This document shows positions 10,270 through 19,700 of a stretch of DNA of 64,000 bases, piece by piece. Positions within the stretch are counted from its first letter, which is position 1; every line of letters starts with the position of its first letter. Below the pieces are notes generated by a model that saw only the letters and a list, made by a program, of their open reading frames with translations, was not told the DNA's origin and did no database searches. Where the stretch lies: contig CM054140.1 of the NCBI GenBank assembly GCA_028751875.1, positions 12,901,668-12,965,667 of the forward strand. Reading direction: 5' to 3'. Origin of the DNA: Rapana venosa. Lineage: Eukaryota > Mollusca > Gastropoda > Neogastropoda > Muricidae. Position numbers and translations under genes: made by a program.

Positions 10270-10271
10270 AT
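10066..10271. repeat. compound microsatellite (TATC, CT, GT, TA)
   Basis: Blocks of TATC, CT, TATC, GT, TA, TGTG, then a long TA tract, ending TATCTATCT. The last block is the reverse-oriented GATA tail of the adjacent LINE-R. Confidence 0.95.
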
Positions 10272-11645
10272 CTGTCCCGTAGTCTGACGACCGTGGGGGC
10301 ACCCTCAAAGACTCAGCAACCAGTTCCCTCCATTCTTCTCTCTGTTCTGCCTTTCTCAGGGTTTTGTTGAGTTCTAGGCCTGTCCATTCACTGATGTTAT
10401 CCTCCCAGCTCTTCCTTGGTCTGCCTCATCTTCTTCCTCCTTGGACAGTGCCTTGCAAAACTGTCTTTGTAATTCCTTGGGATCTTGTGACATGCCCATA
10501 CCACTTAAGTTTACGCTTTTTCACGATCGTTAGAAGGTTCTCATAGGGTCCAATGGTTTGCTGGATTCTGTTATGCACGCTTTCGTTGCTTATGTGGTCT
10601 TTGTAGGAGATGCCAAGGAGTCTCCGAAAGCATCTCATCTCCACTGCCTGTACTCTTCTCTCCAAATCTGCAGTCAGGGTCCATGATTCACAGGCATACA
10701 GAAATATGGATATGACAAGGGAGCGCATTAGTCTGATCTTGGAGATAAGTGAGATATTCTTATCTCTCCAGATGGTGTTTAGTTTTGACAAAGCTGTTAT
10801 TGTCTGTGCAGTCCTGCATACTACTTCTGGCTTGGATCCCTGGTCGGATACAATGGCTCCCAGGTACTTGAAGCTTTGAACTGTTTCCAGCTTCTGGTCA
10901 TTAACCCTGATATCAGTGCTAATGCCGTTGGTGTTATTAGTCATCAGTTTGGTCTTCTCTGCACTGATTTCCATGCCGTATGTTTTGGAGGCCTTATCCA
11001 AATGTTCTGTTAGGCTGGCAAGCTCTTTTTCTGATCCTGCTATTCCATCAATGTCATCTGCGAAGCGGAGGTTTGTGATCGTTCTGCCACCAATGCTGAC
11101 TGATCCTTCATGATGTTCCAGTGCATCAGCCATGATTCTCTCAAGGAAGATGTTGAAAAGAGTGGGTGAGAGTAGACAGCCCTGCCTTACTCCAACTGTT
11201 GTTCGGAACCATTCTCCAATGTTGTTGTTGTAGTACACTGCACTGGTGGCCTCGCTGTACAGCTGTTTGATGACTCTGATCAGGTTTGCATTGATGCTGT
11301 ACAAGTTCATGGTTGCCCACAAAGCTGCATGCCACACCCTGTCAAATGCCTTCTTAAAATCGATAAATACGTGGTATAGGTCTTGTTGATGTTGAAGGTA
11401 CCGCTCACATAGTATTCTGAGGTTGATATCTGTTCTGTTGTGCTGCGCCCTGCTCTGAAACCTGCTTGTTCCTCAGCAATGATGGTCTCTGCTTGTGGCT
11501 TCAGTCTATTCAATATTATCTGCAGCATGACCTTGCTTGGGTGACATATGAGGCTGATTGTGCGGTAATTATGGCATTGTTGTAGATTTCCTTTCTTGGG
11601 GAGGGTGATGATGAGTGACTGCGTCCATGGTGTTGGCCATTTTCC
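10272..11645 (-). mobile_element. LINE-R (RTE-like), 5'-truncated copy with RT domain
   Basis: Reads right to left. It begins inside the RT domain near 11645 (WTQSLIITLPKKGN, then a CHNYRTISL block) and ends with the same 3' end and tail as the 8.3-kb copy. The frame shifts near 11420-11430, just after the AGFRAGRSTTEQI block, so translation needs two frames. Downstream blocks are FDRVW, VRQGCLLSPTLFNIFLE, the catalytic FADD (nt 11053-11064), GMEISAEKTK, FKYLGAIV and YACESWTL. The endonuclease domain and 5' half are absent. A dead element. Confidence 0.9.
10426..11337 (-). pseudogene. LINE-R reverse transcriptase remnant (303-residue frame)
   Basis: Longest open frame in the window with real protein homology. 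Residues 1-100 cover the RT palm, with the RQGCLLSPTLFNIF block near residue 51 and FADD at 92-95. Residues 105-180 hold the EKTK and FKYLG blocks. Residues 210-303 hold the ACESWTL, RRLLGISYKDH and LKWYGHVTR blocks. The first Met is internal to the domain: homologous sequence continues upstream in the same frame as far as the frameshift, so this is a fragment. Two stretches of the frame are also open on the opposite strand by chance. Confidence 0.85.
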
Positions 11646-11659
11646 TGTGTGAGAGTCTT

Positions 11660-11835
11660 GCGTGCGTGTGTGTTTGTATATATATATATACATGTGTGTG
11701 TATGTGTGTGTTTGTGTGTGTGCGCGTGTGTGTATCTATCTATCTAACTATCTATCTATCTATCTATCTATCTACCTGTGTGGTCTGTCGTCTCTCCTCT
11801 CTCTCTCTCTCTCTCTCTCCTCTATATATATATAT

Positions 11836-11892
<57 letters not shown>

Positions 11893-11925
11893 CGCGCGCG
11901 CGCGCGTGTGTGTATGTGTTAGTTC
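11660..11925. repeat. compound microsatellite (GT, TATC, CT, TA, GC)
   Basis: GT and TA blocks, TATC at 11733-11775, CT at 11797-11820, TA at 11823-11843, long GT to 11891, then GCGCGCGCGCGC. Confidence 0.95.
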
Positions 11926-11959
11926 TTCAGTTTAACGTCCCTCCACCAAAAATTGATAT

Positions 11960-12486
11960 TAGACGGTTAAGTGTTTGTGAGTGTGTGTGGGTGTGGTGTG
12001 TGTGTGCGCGTGCGTGCATGTGTGTGTGAGTGATGTGTCTGTATGTATACGTGCGTGCGTGTATGTGTGTGCATATATGAGTGTGTGTGTATGTGCGTGC
12101 GTGCGTGTGTGTGTATGTGTGTGTGTATGTGTGTGTGAATGAGTGTGAGTATATGAGTGAAATTGTGTGCGTTTTGTGAGTGTGTGAGGGTGTGAGTGTA
12201 TGTGTGTGTGCTCGCGCGCGCGCGTGTGTGTAAATATACCAGAGAAATTGTGTTAAGTATGTGTGTGCCTGTATGTGTGTGTAAGTATGTGCGTGTATAT
12301 GTGCGTGAGTGCATGCGTTGCGTATGTAAATATGTGTGTTTGTGTGTGTATGCACATGTGTGTGTGTGTGCGCGCGCGCGCTTGTTTGCGTGTGAGCATG
12401 CGAGTATGTGTGGGAGTCTTGCGTGCGTGTGTGTTTGTGTGTATGTGTGTGTGTGTGTGTGTGTGGGTGCGCGCGTGTGTGTGTGC
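11960..12486. repeat. imperfect (GT)n
   Basis: More than 500 bp of degenerate GT with frequent TGCG, TATG and CGCGCG blocks. The Cys-Val and Thr-His frames on the two strands are artefacts. Confidence 0.9.
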
Positions 12487-12840
12487 CAATAAAATGACCT
12501 AAGCAACAAACAGTTATAAATAACCTAGGGCCTTGCTATTTGAAAGAACTATAGGAGAATATACAAGAACATGTTTCTAAATCTTCAACCATTCAAGGAT
12601 AACAAATAGAACAAGAAAAACTCCGAAAACTAACAATAGATACTATAACGAGCCAAAAAGTTTGGACTTTGAGAATGTTAACATATTCTACGTAGATATT
12701 AGCACAAAGTATGGGGTAAAAAACCAAAGGGCATTTAGAGAGGTGTACAGAACATTCATTAAATGATAAGCTTTAAAACAGGGTGATCAATCACAGGAAG
12801 ATACCGACTGGACTGTGTAGCAGACATTCAGAAATTCTGC
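12487..12840. other. unassigned AT-rich sequence
   Basis: No match to the window's families and no coding signal. Confidence 0.4.
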
Positions 12841-12845
12841 AAAGA

Positions 12846-12875
12846 AGTGTGTGTGTGGTGTGTGTGTGTGTGTGT

Positions 12876-12955
<80 letters not shown>

Positions 12956-12957
12956 CT
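12846..12957. repeat. (GT)n microsatellite
   Basis: GT tract with three GTGG/TTG interruptions. Confidence 0.95.
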
Positions 12958-13047
12958 GTGACTGACTGGGATTTGCATGCAGAAATATGGGCGAGTTATT
13001 GATAAAATTCCTGTTTCAAACTTGGTATGGAGCCTTTTATGGTGCGA

Positions 13048-13098
13048 AATGCCTGGCCTTGCCTGGCCTTCCCTGGCCTTGCCTGGCCTTGTCTTCCC
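13048..13098. repeat. 10-bp tandem repeat (TGCCTGGCCT)
   Basis: About five copies of a decamer with the core CCTGGCCTTG, one with CCCTGG and the last with GTCTTCCC. Confidence 0.8.
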
Positions 13099-13334
13099 TC
13101 GATCATCGTTGACGTTCGTCGAGATGACGTATGGGATTACTCTGCAGAGAAGGCAGGTCAGCGCTCGAGGTCTTCTGATGTGCGCCGTAGCTGGGCTGCG
13201 ATGTGTTGTGTCCAGTCCTCTACCAAATGACTGAACCAAAGTTAAAAGCTTTTCTTTAAGGACCCATCATCAAACGACTTTGAACATGTTTTGAGAAGAA
13301 ACTGAAACAGATAAGATAAAGCACTGGCTCGCCT

Positions 13335-13578
13335 ATTTATTTTATTTTATTTTAATTTAATTCTATTCTTTTTTTGCGAGGATAATGGAATAAGCACTCG
13401 TGTACTTTTTTTTCATCCAATCCCCGTGTGTATGCAGTATTGTCAGTTTTGTCATCTGTTCCCACCGGCACACAATGGCCTACTCTTCCGAAAAGCGGAA
13501 CGGGTTTTAACGTGTGCGCGAGATGTTCTGCGTGAGTTCGCACACGGGGCCTCGGTTTATAGTCTCATCCGAAGGACT
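13335..13578 (-). mobile_element. SINE-A, 5'-truncated copy
   Basis: T/A-rich tail at 13335-13375, then GCGAGGATAATGGAATAAG, CACCGGCACACAATGGCC, GCACACGGGGCCTCGG and TCATCCGAAGGACTTTT. The tRNA head is absent. Confidence 0.85.
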
Positions 13579-13614
13579 TTTCCTATCACATCTTGAGTTA
13601 TTCACGTACTTTTC

Positions 13615-13795
13615 CTTTACAATGTAGAAGAAATTCTAGTCCTTAAACTTTTGATAGAAGTGCACTAGGGAGATGTAAACTAAACATAATGTCTATCTAG
13701 CGCTCGTGTGCAGGTCAAGGGATGAAGAAGTGATGGCGACAGTACCTCCGTAGCTCCTTCACTTATATATAACAGCATTTAAAGAAAGTCGGCTG
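13615..13795 (+). repeat. alpha-module upstream part
   Basis: AGAAATTCTAGTCCTTAAAC, TTTTGATAGAAGTGCACTAG and GAAGTGATGGCGACAGTACC, then CTCCTTCACTTATATATAAC. The same order precedes the alpha core at 22.1, 24.0, 26.5 and 27.3 kb. The alpha core (TGACGTCA) is missing and the copy runs into the L2-like LINE. Confidence 0.6.
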
Positions 13796-13834
13796 AATAT
13801 GCTCGGGAAGCTAAAAATGCAGAAAATGAATCTT

Positions 13835-14320
13835 CCGTAGCATTGGCACCATCACATATTAAGTATAAGTATAAGATTAATACCCTTTGTTTCAAATGTC
13901 TCCACAAATCTGCACCTTCTTATCTCTGTAATTGTCTTCACATGTACACTCCGTCCCGCTCCCTTCGTTCATCTGTAGATGCCTTGTGCTTTCGGACACA
14001 CAGATTTAAACAAACCACTGTTGGCCGTCACTCTTTCTCTGTTTCCGGTCCCTCCACATGGAACGACCTCCCTCTTCCACTTATACTCTACTCGAGATCT
14101 TCCCCTGTTATCTGTTCCTACTTCTCAATAGCTGCCTTCACCTCCACCACCCCCACCTAAGTGTGTTGTGTATATAAATTTGATATTTGTTTATCTTGAT
14201 ATTTATGGCTGGTTGCATGCGTGTGAATGATTTGAATGCAAGCGCTTTGATTTGTTTACTTTGCAAGATTCAGCGCTATATAAATTCCATACATTATTAT
14301 TATTATTATTATTGTTATTA
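13835..14320 (+). mobile_element. L2/CR1-like LINE, 3' fragment
   Basis: The frame at 13843-14160 has the C-terminal tail common in L2/CR1-type LINE ORF2 proteins: CFKCLHKSAPSYL, then TPSRSLRSS, GRHSFSVSGPSTWNDLPL and SPVICSYF. The 3' UTR is AGCGCTTTGATTTGTTTACT, then TTCAGCGCTATATAAATTCC, ending in (ATT)n at 14297-14330. RT and endonuclease parts are missing. The same 3' end recurs at 5.6, 23.2, 30.8, 31.9 and 41.4 kb. Confidence 0.85.
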
Positions 14321-14379
14321 TTATTATTATATTCATGCCATTTCCTCACACAACTGTCACCTGGAAAATCTGGATTGGG

Positions 14380-14630
14380 GGGGGGGGTTATTTTGTTTTG
14401 TTTTGTATTGTTTGACGTTTTTCTGTTCAGGTGGTTTTATTTAAAGCTCACACACAGTACTTTTTTGCTGTTTATTTTGGGTGGATGGGTTTTGTTTCTT
14501 GTTTTGGCTACCTCAGCTTCTGTGTCGGTCCAATTCTGCCGTTTCCATGCTGATCATCTCACTATCTTCACCCAGCCACACCCAGATTCCTCATGTCAAA
14601 GCCTCTGAGTCAGAACTCCATGTCAGGCTG
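14380..14630. other. T/G-rich unassigned sequence
   Basis: Contains a G-run at 14378-14387 and GTTTT repeats. The frames here are T-rich artefacts. Confidence 0.4.
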
Positions 14631-14635
14631 CTGTG

Positions 14636-15335
14636 GGGCCACCGGCCAGAGGGGCCCTGCACTGCTGCTGGATCACTTTGGCGGCAAGCAGTGGTGCCTG
14701 TTCTAAGCTAACACACGCGGAACACCACCTATTGAGCACCCCACTGAATACTCACAGTGATAACTCAGTCACAAAGCCGGACTGAGTGAGATGCCCAGCC
14801 GGGTTGGCGACCACCTCAACGTCCCTCCAACCGACTTCTCCCCTGAAACTTCAACCCCAAAGGCTCCGACACAAACTCACACAGGCACATAAATATATGA
14901 GAAAACTGAAACTGAGGTCACCACGAGACCAGAGCAATAGGGGCCACTGAATCATTGCATAGTGATTAGTGGTGTTGGGGAATGATGTAATGCTGCTGCT
15001 ATGGAAGTGCAACGGCTTTTAGACTATTTCACAGGGATGAACCAGACGCTTCCTACCATACTTAAAAATCCCGGTGTCAATAAGGCCCGAGAGATACAGA
15101 CACCTACTGTGTTGGTCAGGTAATTTGAGCAATACCCTAAAAAAAATGCATCCGTAACGTGCATGAGGTTCGAATATGTGGTCCCAGTCTTCCCAATAAG
15201 CTCATAGCACACTCACTCTGGGTAGGAGTCGACCGGAGTCCGAAAACATCCCTATGGCTCTTGTGGGGTTCGAACCTGTAACCTTCCAGTCCATAACCAC
15301 CCAAGACGCTAACCACTGCACCATGGCTTCGGTTT
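14636..15335 (-). mobile_element. element D, copy 1 (about 700 bp, tRNA-like head)
   Basis: On the minus strand it starts near 15332 with a tRNA-like head: A-box-like TGGTGCAGTGGTTAGC and B-box GGTTCGAACCC at about 15270-15282. It runs through TCGGACTCCGGTCGACTCC, GCTTATTGGGAAGACTGGGA and CTGACCAACACAGTAGGTGT, then TCTGGTCTCGTGGTGACCTC, and ends at GCAGTGCAGGGCCCCTCTGG near 14638. The whole length is colinear with 17186-18300 in the opposite orientation. Much longer than a usual SINE. No coding signal. Confidence 0.75.
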
Positions 15336-15419
15336 TACTTGTCTGCTGTTTTAACCCACATTTTTTCTTTCTTTTCCGTTGGCATCAATTTTAGTATTTC
15401 TACTAGAATTCATGAAGAT

Positions 15420-15505
15420 TTGTCGCTTAGGGGGGGGGATTTAAAAAAGTTATTAACACTTATACTGACATTAACGGTTGATGACATTTCTGTAATGTGT
15501 GTGGG
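15420..15505. other. unassigned, with short G-run
   Basis: Poly-G at about 15430-15438; otherwise no match. Confidence 0.35.
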
Positions 15506-15509
15506 TAGA

Positions 15510-15600
15510 TTCTAATAGTAGTCTCCACAGGGAGAGCAGCCCGAATTTGAAACGAGAAATCTGCCGGGAACTGAAGTGGTAGAGAAACACAAATGTCATT
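15510..15600 (+). mobile_element. SINE-E 3' fragment
   Basis: CTCCACAGGGAGAGCAGCCC, then GAATTTGAAACGAGAAATCT and GCCGGGAACTGAAGTGG. It matches the hairpin block and 3' end of SINE-E at 3.87-3.92 kb. Confidence 0.6.
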
Positions 15601-15699
15601 TTGGATTTTCCATTATTCATTTTTGTTTGGTATTTTCAATCAGCTATGATGATATTATTAAGGAAACAAAAGTTGTTTTAGCCAGTAAAATTTCGACCT

Positions 15700-15915
15700 C
15701 TGAAGACACACACGCACACGCTCGCACGCACGCACGCACGCACGCAGGCGTGTACGCACAAGCGATCACGCCCGCATGTACACATACATATACACAAACA
15801 ACAGAACAGCAACAACAACAACAACAACAACACACACACACGCGCACACACGTGCGCGTGCACACACACACACATAAACACAAACACACACAAAGTACAC
15901 ACACACAGAGACATG
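15700..15915. repeat. imperfect (CA)n and (CAA)n
   Basis: CACGCACG blocks, (ACA)n and CAACAACAA at 15808-15830, then CA to 15910. Confidence 0.9.
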
Positions 15916-15929
15916 GATGATAATTATAC

Positions 15930-16190
15930 AGTTTTCACCGGGTAAAAAATTCAGGTTCAGAGACGCAGTGCTAACGTCATTGTTTATTCATCACTTTACT
16001 CCATAGGGATTTCCACCAGACATTCCTCTTCTCCCCCCCCCCCCTCCTCACTCCCTTTTCCCCTCACTTCTGCCTTTTTTCAAGGTCCCTGTTGGAGTTC
16101 TATCAATAGTAAATACCACCAGCTGAAGGTTGCTTTAAGAGGAAAGCCATCAAATAATTTGTGTTAATCTACTTTAACTTTAGAACGCGC
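15930..16190 (+). repeat. beta module
   Basis: GGGTAAAAAATTCAGGTTC, GACGCAGTGCTAACGTCATT, TTCATCACTTTACTCCATAG, CACCAGACATTC, a poly-C/CT spacer, TTGGAGTTCTATCAATAGTA and TTAGAACGCG, then (GT)n. The middle GATTCC/AACAGAAAG part is deleted. Confidence 0.7.
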
Positions 16191-16194
16191 GCGA

Positions 16195-16314
16195 GCGTGT
16201 GTGTGTGTGTGTGTGTGAGTGTGTGTGTGGTTTTGTGTGTGTGTGCGCGCGCGTGTGTGTGTGTGCGTATGTGTGTATGTGTTTGTGTGTGTGTATGTGT
16301 TTGTTTGTGTGTGT

Positions 16315-16407
<93 letters not shown>

Positions 16408-16503
16408 AGAAGTAGAAGAAGAAGAAGAAGAAGAAGAAGAAGAAACAGATGATGAAACGAATTTTATATCACGAGGCTAATAGACTAAAATAGGAGAGAA
16501 GAG

Positions 16504-16540
<37 letters not shown>

Positions 16541-16548
16541 GAGAGAGA

Positions 16549-16580
<32 letters not shown>
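16195..16580. repeat. (GT)n, (GA)n, (GAA)n compound
   Basis: GT at 16195-16315, pure GA at 16315-16405, GAA at 16405-16445, 45 bp of complex sequence, then GA again at 16495-16580 with GAAG slips. Confidence 0.95.
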
Positions 16581-16581
<1 letters not shown>

Positions 16582-16599
16582 CTGCTTTAATTTAATTTA

Positions 16600-17180
16600 A
16601 TTCGTATGAGAAAGGATACTACGGACACTAGTCCTTAAAAGGACAGTTTTGAACATTACTTTAGAAGAACTGTTTTTCTTGCAAACTATGTTTTCCTGAA
16701 CATTTAAGCCAATATTAAATCCCTTTAGCTTCCTGCTCTGTTTGTTCCACAAGGGATGTAAGAAAGGGTTACCCCAACAGATAAAACCCTCTCTTGTTTT
16801 AAATTCTCGTGAATCATTGATGATCTTTGCGTTCAAAAAGGATAGAAGTTCTAGCCCTGAACTTTTAACGGAATGGAATTAGGGAGCTAAAGATAGATAC
16901 TGCAGGGCTTCCACTGGTATAAAACTCCATTAATGATAAAGATCCTTTATCTTATCCTTAACTAAACCTTTTTAGTTGATGGTTGAATCAATATCAACAG
17001 TTTCTTTTTTGAATAGCCAACAGCAAATGACTGACCATTTTCTGAAAATGAATAGAAGTGAAGAAAACAAACTGCTTGCTCTTCATTCAAATCTGGAGTT
17101 GGTTAGGGTAGTTTGCTTGTTAAGGCAGAAGAAAGTCTAGTACTTAAACTTTTGAGAGAACTGCATTACAGAGCTATTAT
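16600..17180 (+). repeat. two diverged copies of alpha upstream sequence
   Basis: AGAAGTTCTAGCCCTGAACT with TTTAACGGAATGGAATTAGG (16846-16890), and AGAAAGTCTAGTACTTAAAC with TTTTGAGAGAACTGCATTAC (17126-17170). The spacing is about 280 bp. The same words occur at 13.6 and 26.5 kb. Confidence 0.55.
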
Positions 17181-17185
17181 GAAAA

Positions 17186-18302
17186 CTGACTGCTGGCCAG
17201 CCGAGTTGGCACAGTGGTCTGTGTCTTGGGTTACGGACTAGAAGGTCGCAGCTTTTAACCCCGTAATCTACAGACTTAATAGCCGAGTGGTTAAAACCGT
17301 TCGACTTCAGTCCCATGCGTCTATCAATTCGTGGGTTTGAATCTTGGCAGCATCTGGTGAATTACGGGTGGGATTTTTTACGATATCCCAGGTCAGCTTA
17401 ATGTGCAGACCTGCCAGTGCATTAATTCCATTCGTGTATGTACACGTGCAGAAGATCAAATAATCACGTTAAAGATCCCAGAAATCATGTCAGCGTCGGG
17501 TTAGAGAAACACCAACATACCCAGAAAACATTCATGAAGAAGTAATGGGGCTACCTTCATGGTGGGCAAGAACGGTCGCATACGCAAAAGCTGACCATTG
17601 GTGAACCTCGGAGCTCTAGCTGAGGAACGAAAAAGAAATCCTCCCCAAACCTATAAGAGTGACAGGGATTTTTCGGACTTTGGCCGGCTCATACCAGATA
17701 CCAGAGTGAGTTTGTTATGGGCTCATTGGGAAGACTGGGACAACGCAGTCGAGCTTTATCCATTTTGCGGACGCAATTTTGAGAGAGTTGCGTAAATCGC
17801 CTGACCAGCATTGCAGGTGTTTGCATCTCTCGGGTCCAGTTGACGCCGGGATCTATTATGATAGGAAGCGTCTAGTACAGCCTTGTCAGGTAGTCTCAAA
17901 GAACGTGCACTTCGATGGCGGTATTATTACGTCAACCTCATTATAATCATCGTGCAATAAAGAAACATCGTCTCGGAATCGGTGGCCACGATAGCTCTGG
18001 TCTCACGGTGACCTCAGTTTTCGTTTCTTCACACACTTCTGTGCCTGTGGGGAGTTAGTGTCCAAAACTTTCGGGGCTGGAGGTTCACAGGAGAGGGGTC
18101 GTTAGAGAGACGTTGCGGTGGTCACCACGCTAGGTGGGCGTCTCACTCAGTCTGGCTCCGCGACTGAGCTATTGCTGTCGTCAGTAGAGGCAAAGTAGAT
18201 GCTGTGGTGCGTACGATAACTCATGACAGGCACAAGTGAACACCAACAAAGAGACCCAGCAGCAGTGCAGGGCCCCTCTGGCTGGTGGTCCTAATACTCC
18301 TA
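17186..18302 (+). mobile_element. element D, copy 2, split by a SINE-C
   Basis: The head at 17186-17266 (GGCACAGTGGTCTGTGTCTTG and ACGGACTAGAAGGTCGCAG) matches copy 1. The element resumes at about 17657 (GACAGGGATTTTTCGGACTT) and continues through ATTGGGAAGACTGGGACAAC, CTGACCAGCATTGCAGGTGT and CTGGTCTCACGGTGACCTCA to GCAGTGCAGGGCCCCTCTGG at about 18290. SINE-C occupies the gap. The flanks AACCCCGTAA and AAACCTATAA look like a diverged target-site duplication. Confidence 0.75.
17267..17646 (+). mobile_element. SINE-C, full-length, nested in element D
   Basis: The head has A-box TAGCCGAGTGGTTAA and B-box GGGTTTGAATCTTGG with a long variable region, like a class II (Leu/Ser) tRNA. The body contains GGGTGGGATTTTTTACGATA, GTGCAGACCTGCCAGTGC, CGTGTATGTACACGTGCA, ATGGTGGGCAAGAACGG and CCTCGGAGCTCTAGCTGAGG. 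It ends with GAACGAAAAAGAAA. Other copies lie at 36.3 and 36.5 kb. Confidence 0.85.
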
Positions 18303-18545
18303 ATACGGCACTACATCAATGGACTCATTGTGGACTTCCAGCCCTGAGAATGCGATAAAACGAATGTGGGTAAGAATGGGGCGGATTGATTGAAAGAAGT
18401 AGCGTGGGAACGGCAGGACAGGAACGTCACAGAGGATGAGAAAGTAAAAAAAGGAAAAAGAAAAAAAAGGGAAAAAAAGCAAGAAAGCTTCAAAGACTGT
18501 CTGACAGTCGTGTGCGATAAAAGAGTGAATAAGTGATGATGGTCA
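18303..18545. other. unassigned, A-rich at 18440-18480
   Basis: No family match. The Phe-rich minus-strand frame here comes from the A-rich run. Confidence 0.35.
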
Positions 18546-19022
18546 CACCTTGGCCTTAAAGAACTCTGATGCCTGCCCTTCAAATTCCGAAAACGAATTT
18601 AATGGAAGCTGCATGGCATCGACGTCATCACGTAGTTGTCCTTTCTCTTTTTTTGTTAACCTTGGACTGGATCATTTGGAATCTTTTTGTTCGCTTTGTT
18701 ATCTTTCTTCATGTGTGCTTTGCTTTATTTCACTCTGTCTGTTTCCCTTTTCCTCCTCTTCAATAGGATTCGCTGAAATCCTACTTGAAGGTTTTGTTTG
18801 TTTTTTTACAAATGCGTTTGTTGATGTTATCGTTTGATCAGGCGTTCATTAAAAAATGTAAATGGAATTGTACGCTATTTTCAACACAGAGGGAAGATTT
18901 TCTGGTAATAAATACTTGCACTGCTACAGACAGTGGATGATTATTTATGCAATGCTTCGTGGCCAGATGCTAGGCTTAAGAGTGTGCCATTCTGGATGTC
19001 TCAGAAGTCTTTGTTGTGTATG
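18546..19022 (+). repeat. alpha module, diverged, with 3' extension
   Basis: TTAATGGAAGCTGCATGGCA, TCGACGTCATCACG, then TTGGACTGGATCATTTGGAA. Its 3' part, TATGCAATGCTTCGTGGCCA and GATGCTAGGCTTAAGAG, matches 24.38-24.44 kb. Confidence 0.5.
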
Positions 19023-19030
19023 AATCTCCT

Positions 19031-19331
19031 GTAATGGTAAAGGAAAGGTAAAGGAGTCCCATAACCTATAAGGTCGTAGGGGAGCGAGACGTCAGAGACC
19101 TCACTTCTCTAGGGCCAGCATATTGAGGGCGGCGCCCATCTCCTCTCCCTCGCTGCTTTACCTTCCCTGACCCTAAAGAGGGCAGGTACCCATTTACAGC
19201 TGGGTGAACTGAGGGAACTGTACTAAAGCCAAGGTGCGCAAACGGTCAACCATCCAACGTAACCACGCTCGACGCAAGTTTAAGTTGGCTGGGGAAAAGC
19301 GAGTGCTCCGACCACTGAACTATCCCGTCCT
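19031..19331 (-). mobile_element. SINE-B, copy 3
   Basis: Minus strand: GGACGGGATAGTTCAGTGGT head, 5S-like segment at 19241-19292 (GTTGGATGGTTGACCG), body with CTGACCCTCTTTAGGG-type words, and ending in CCTTTACCTTTCCTTTACC. Well preserved overall, with a short deletion between the two 5S boxes. Confidence 0.88.
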
Positions 19332-19397
19332 GTGATGATATAAAAAAAAAAGAAAGATCTTTTAAGAAGTAGAAATTACATTACCTGGAAAAACATG

Positions 19398-19399
19398 AA

Positions 19400-19493
<94 letters not shown>

Positions 19494-19548
19494 CACAGAC
19501 AAACACACACACACACACAACACACACACACACACACACACACCTCCT
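19398..19548. repeat. (CA)n microsatellite
   Basis: CA tract with ACAA slips and CAGACAAAC interruptions. Confidence 0.95.
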
Positions 19549-19599
19549 CCCCCCACCTCCACACAGTCCACGCTTATGCTCAAGGATCATTTTACATTT

Positions 19600-19700
19600 C
19601 TGTAGGGTAAAAATTCATGTTCATTTTTTGGGCTGTTTGGGGATTTCCCAAATCAGAAATGTAAGCGGCTAATGTGCTGCAGCAACTTTTATTGATTCAT
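19600..19700 (+). repeat. beta module, 5' part
   Basis: GTAGGGTAAAAATTCATGTT, TTTGGGCTGTTTGGGGATTT, CCCAAATCAGAAATGTAAGC, GGCTAATGTGCTGCAGC. It leads directly into the 34-bp minisatellite, and the beta 3' part resumes at 20936. Confidence 0.7.

Noticed and set aside
13843..14160. Stand-alone small host gene of 105 residues
   Set aside because: The residues match the C-terminal tail of L2/CR1-type LINE proteins and the 3' UTR with (ATT)n follows.
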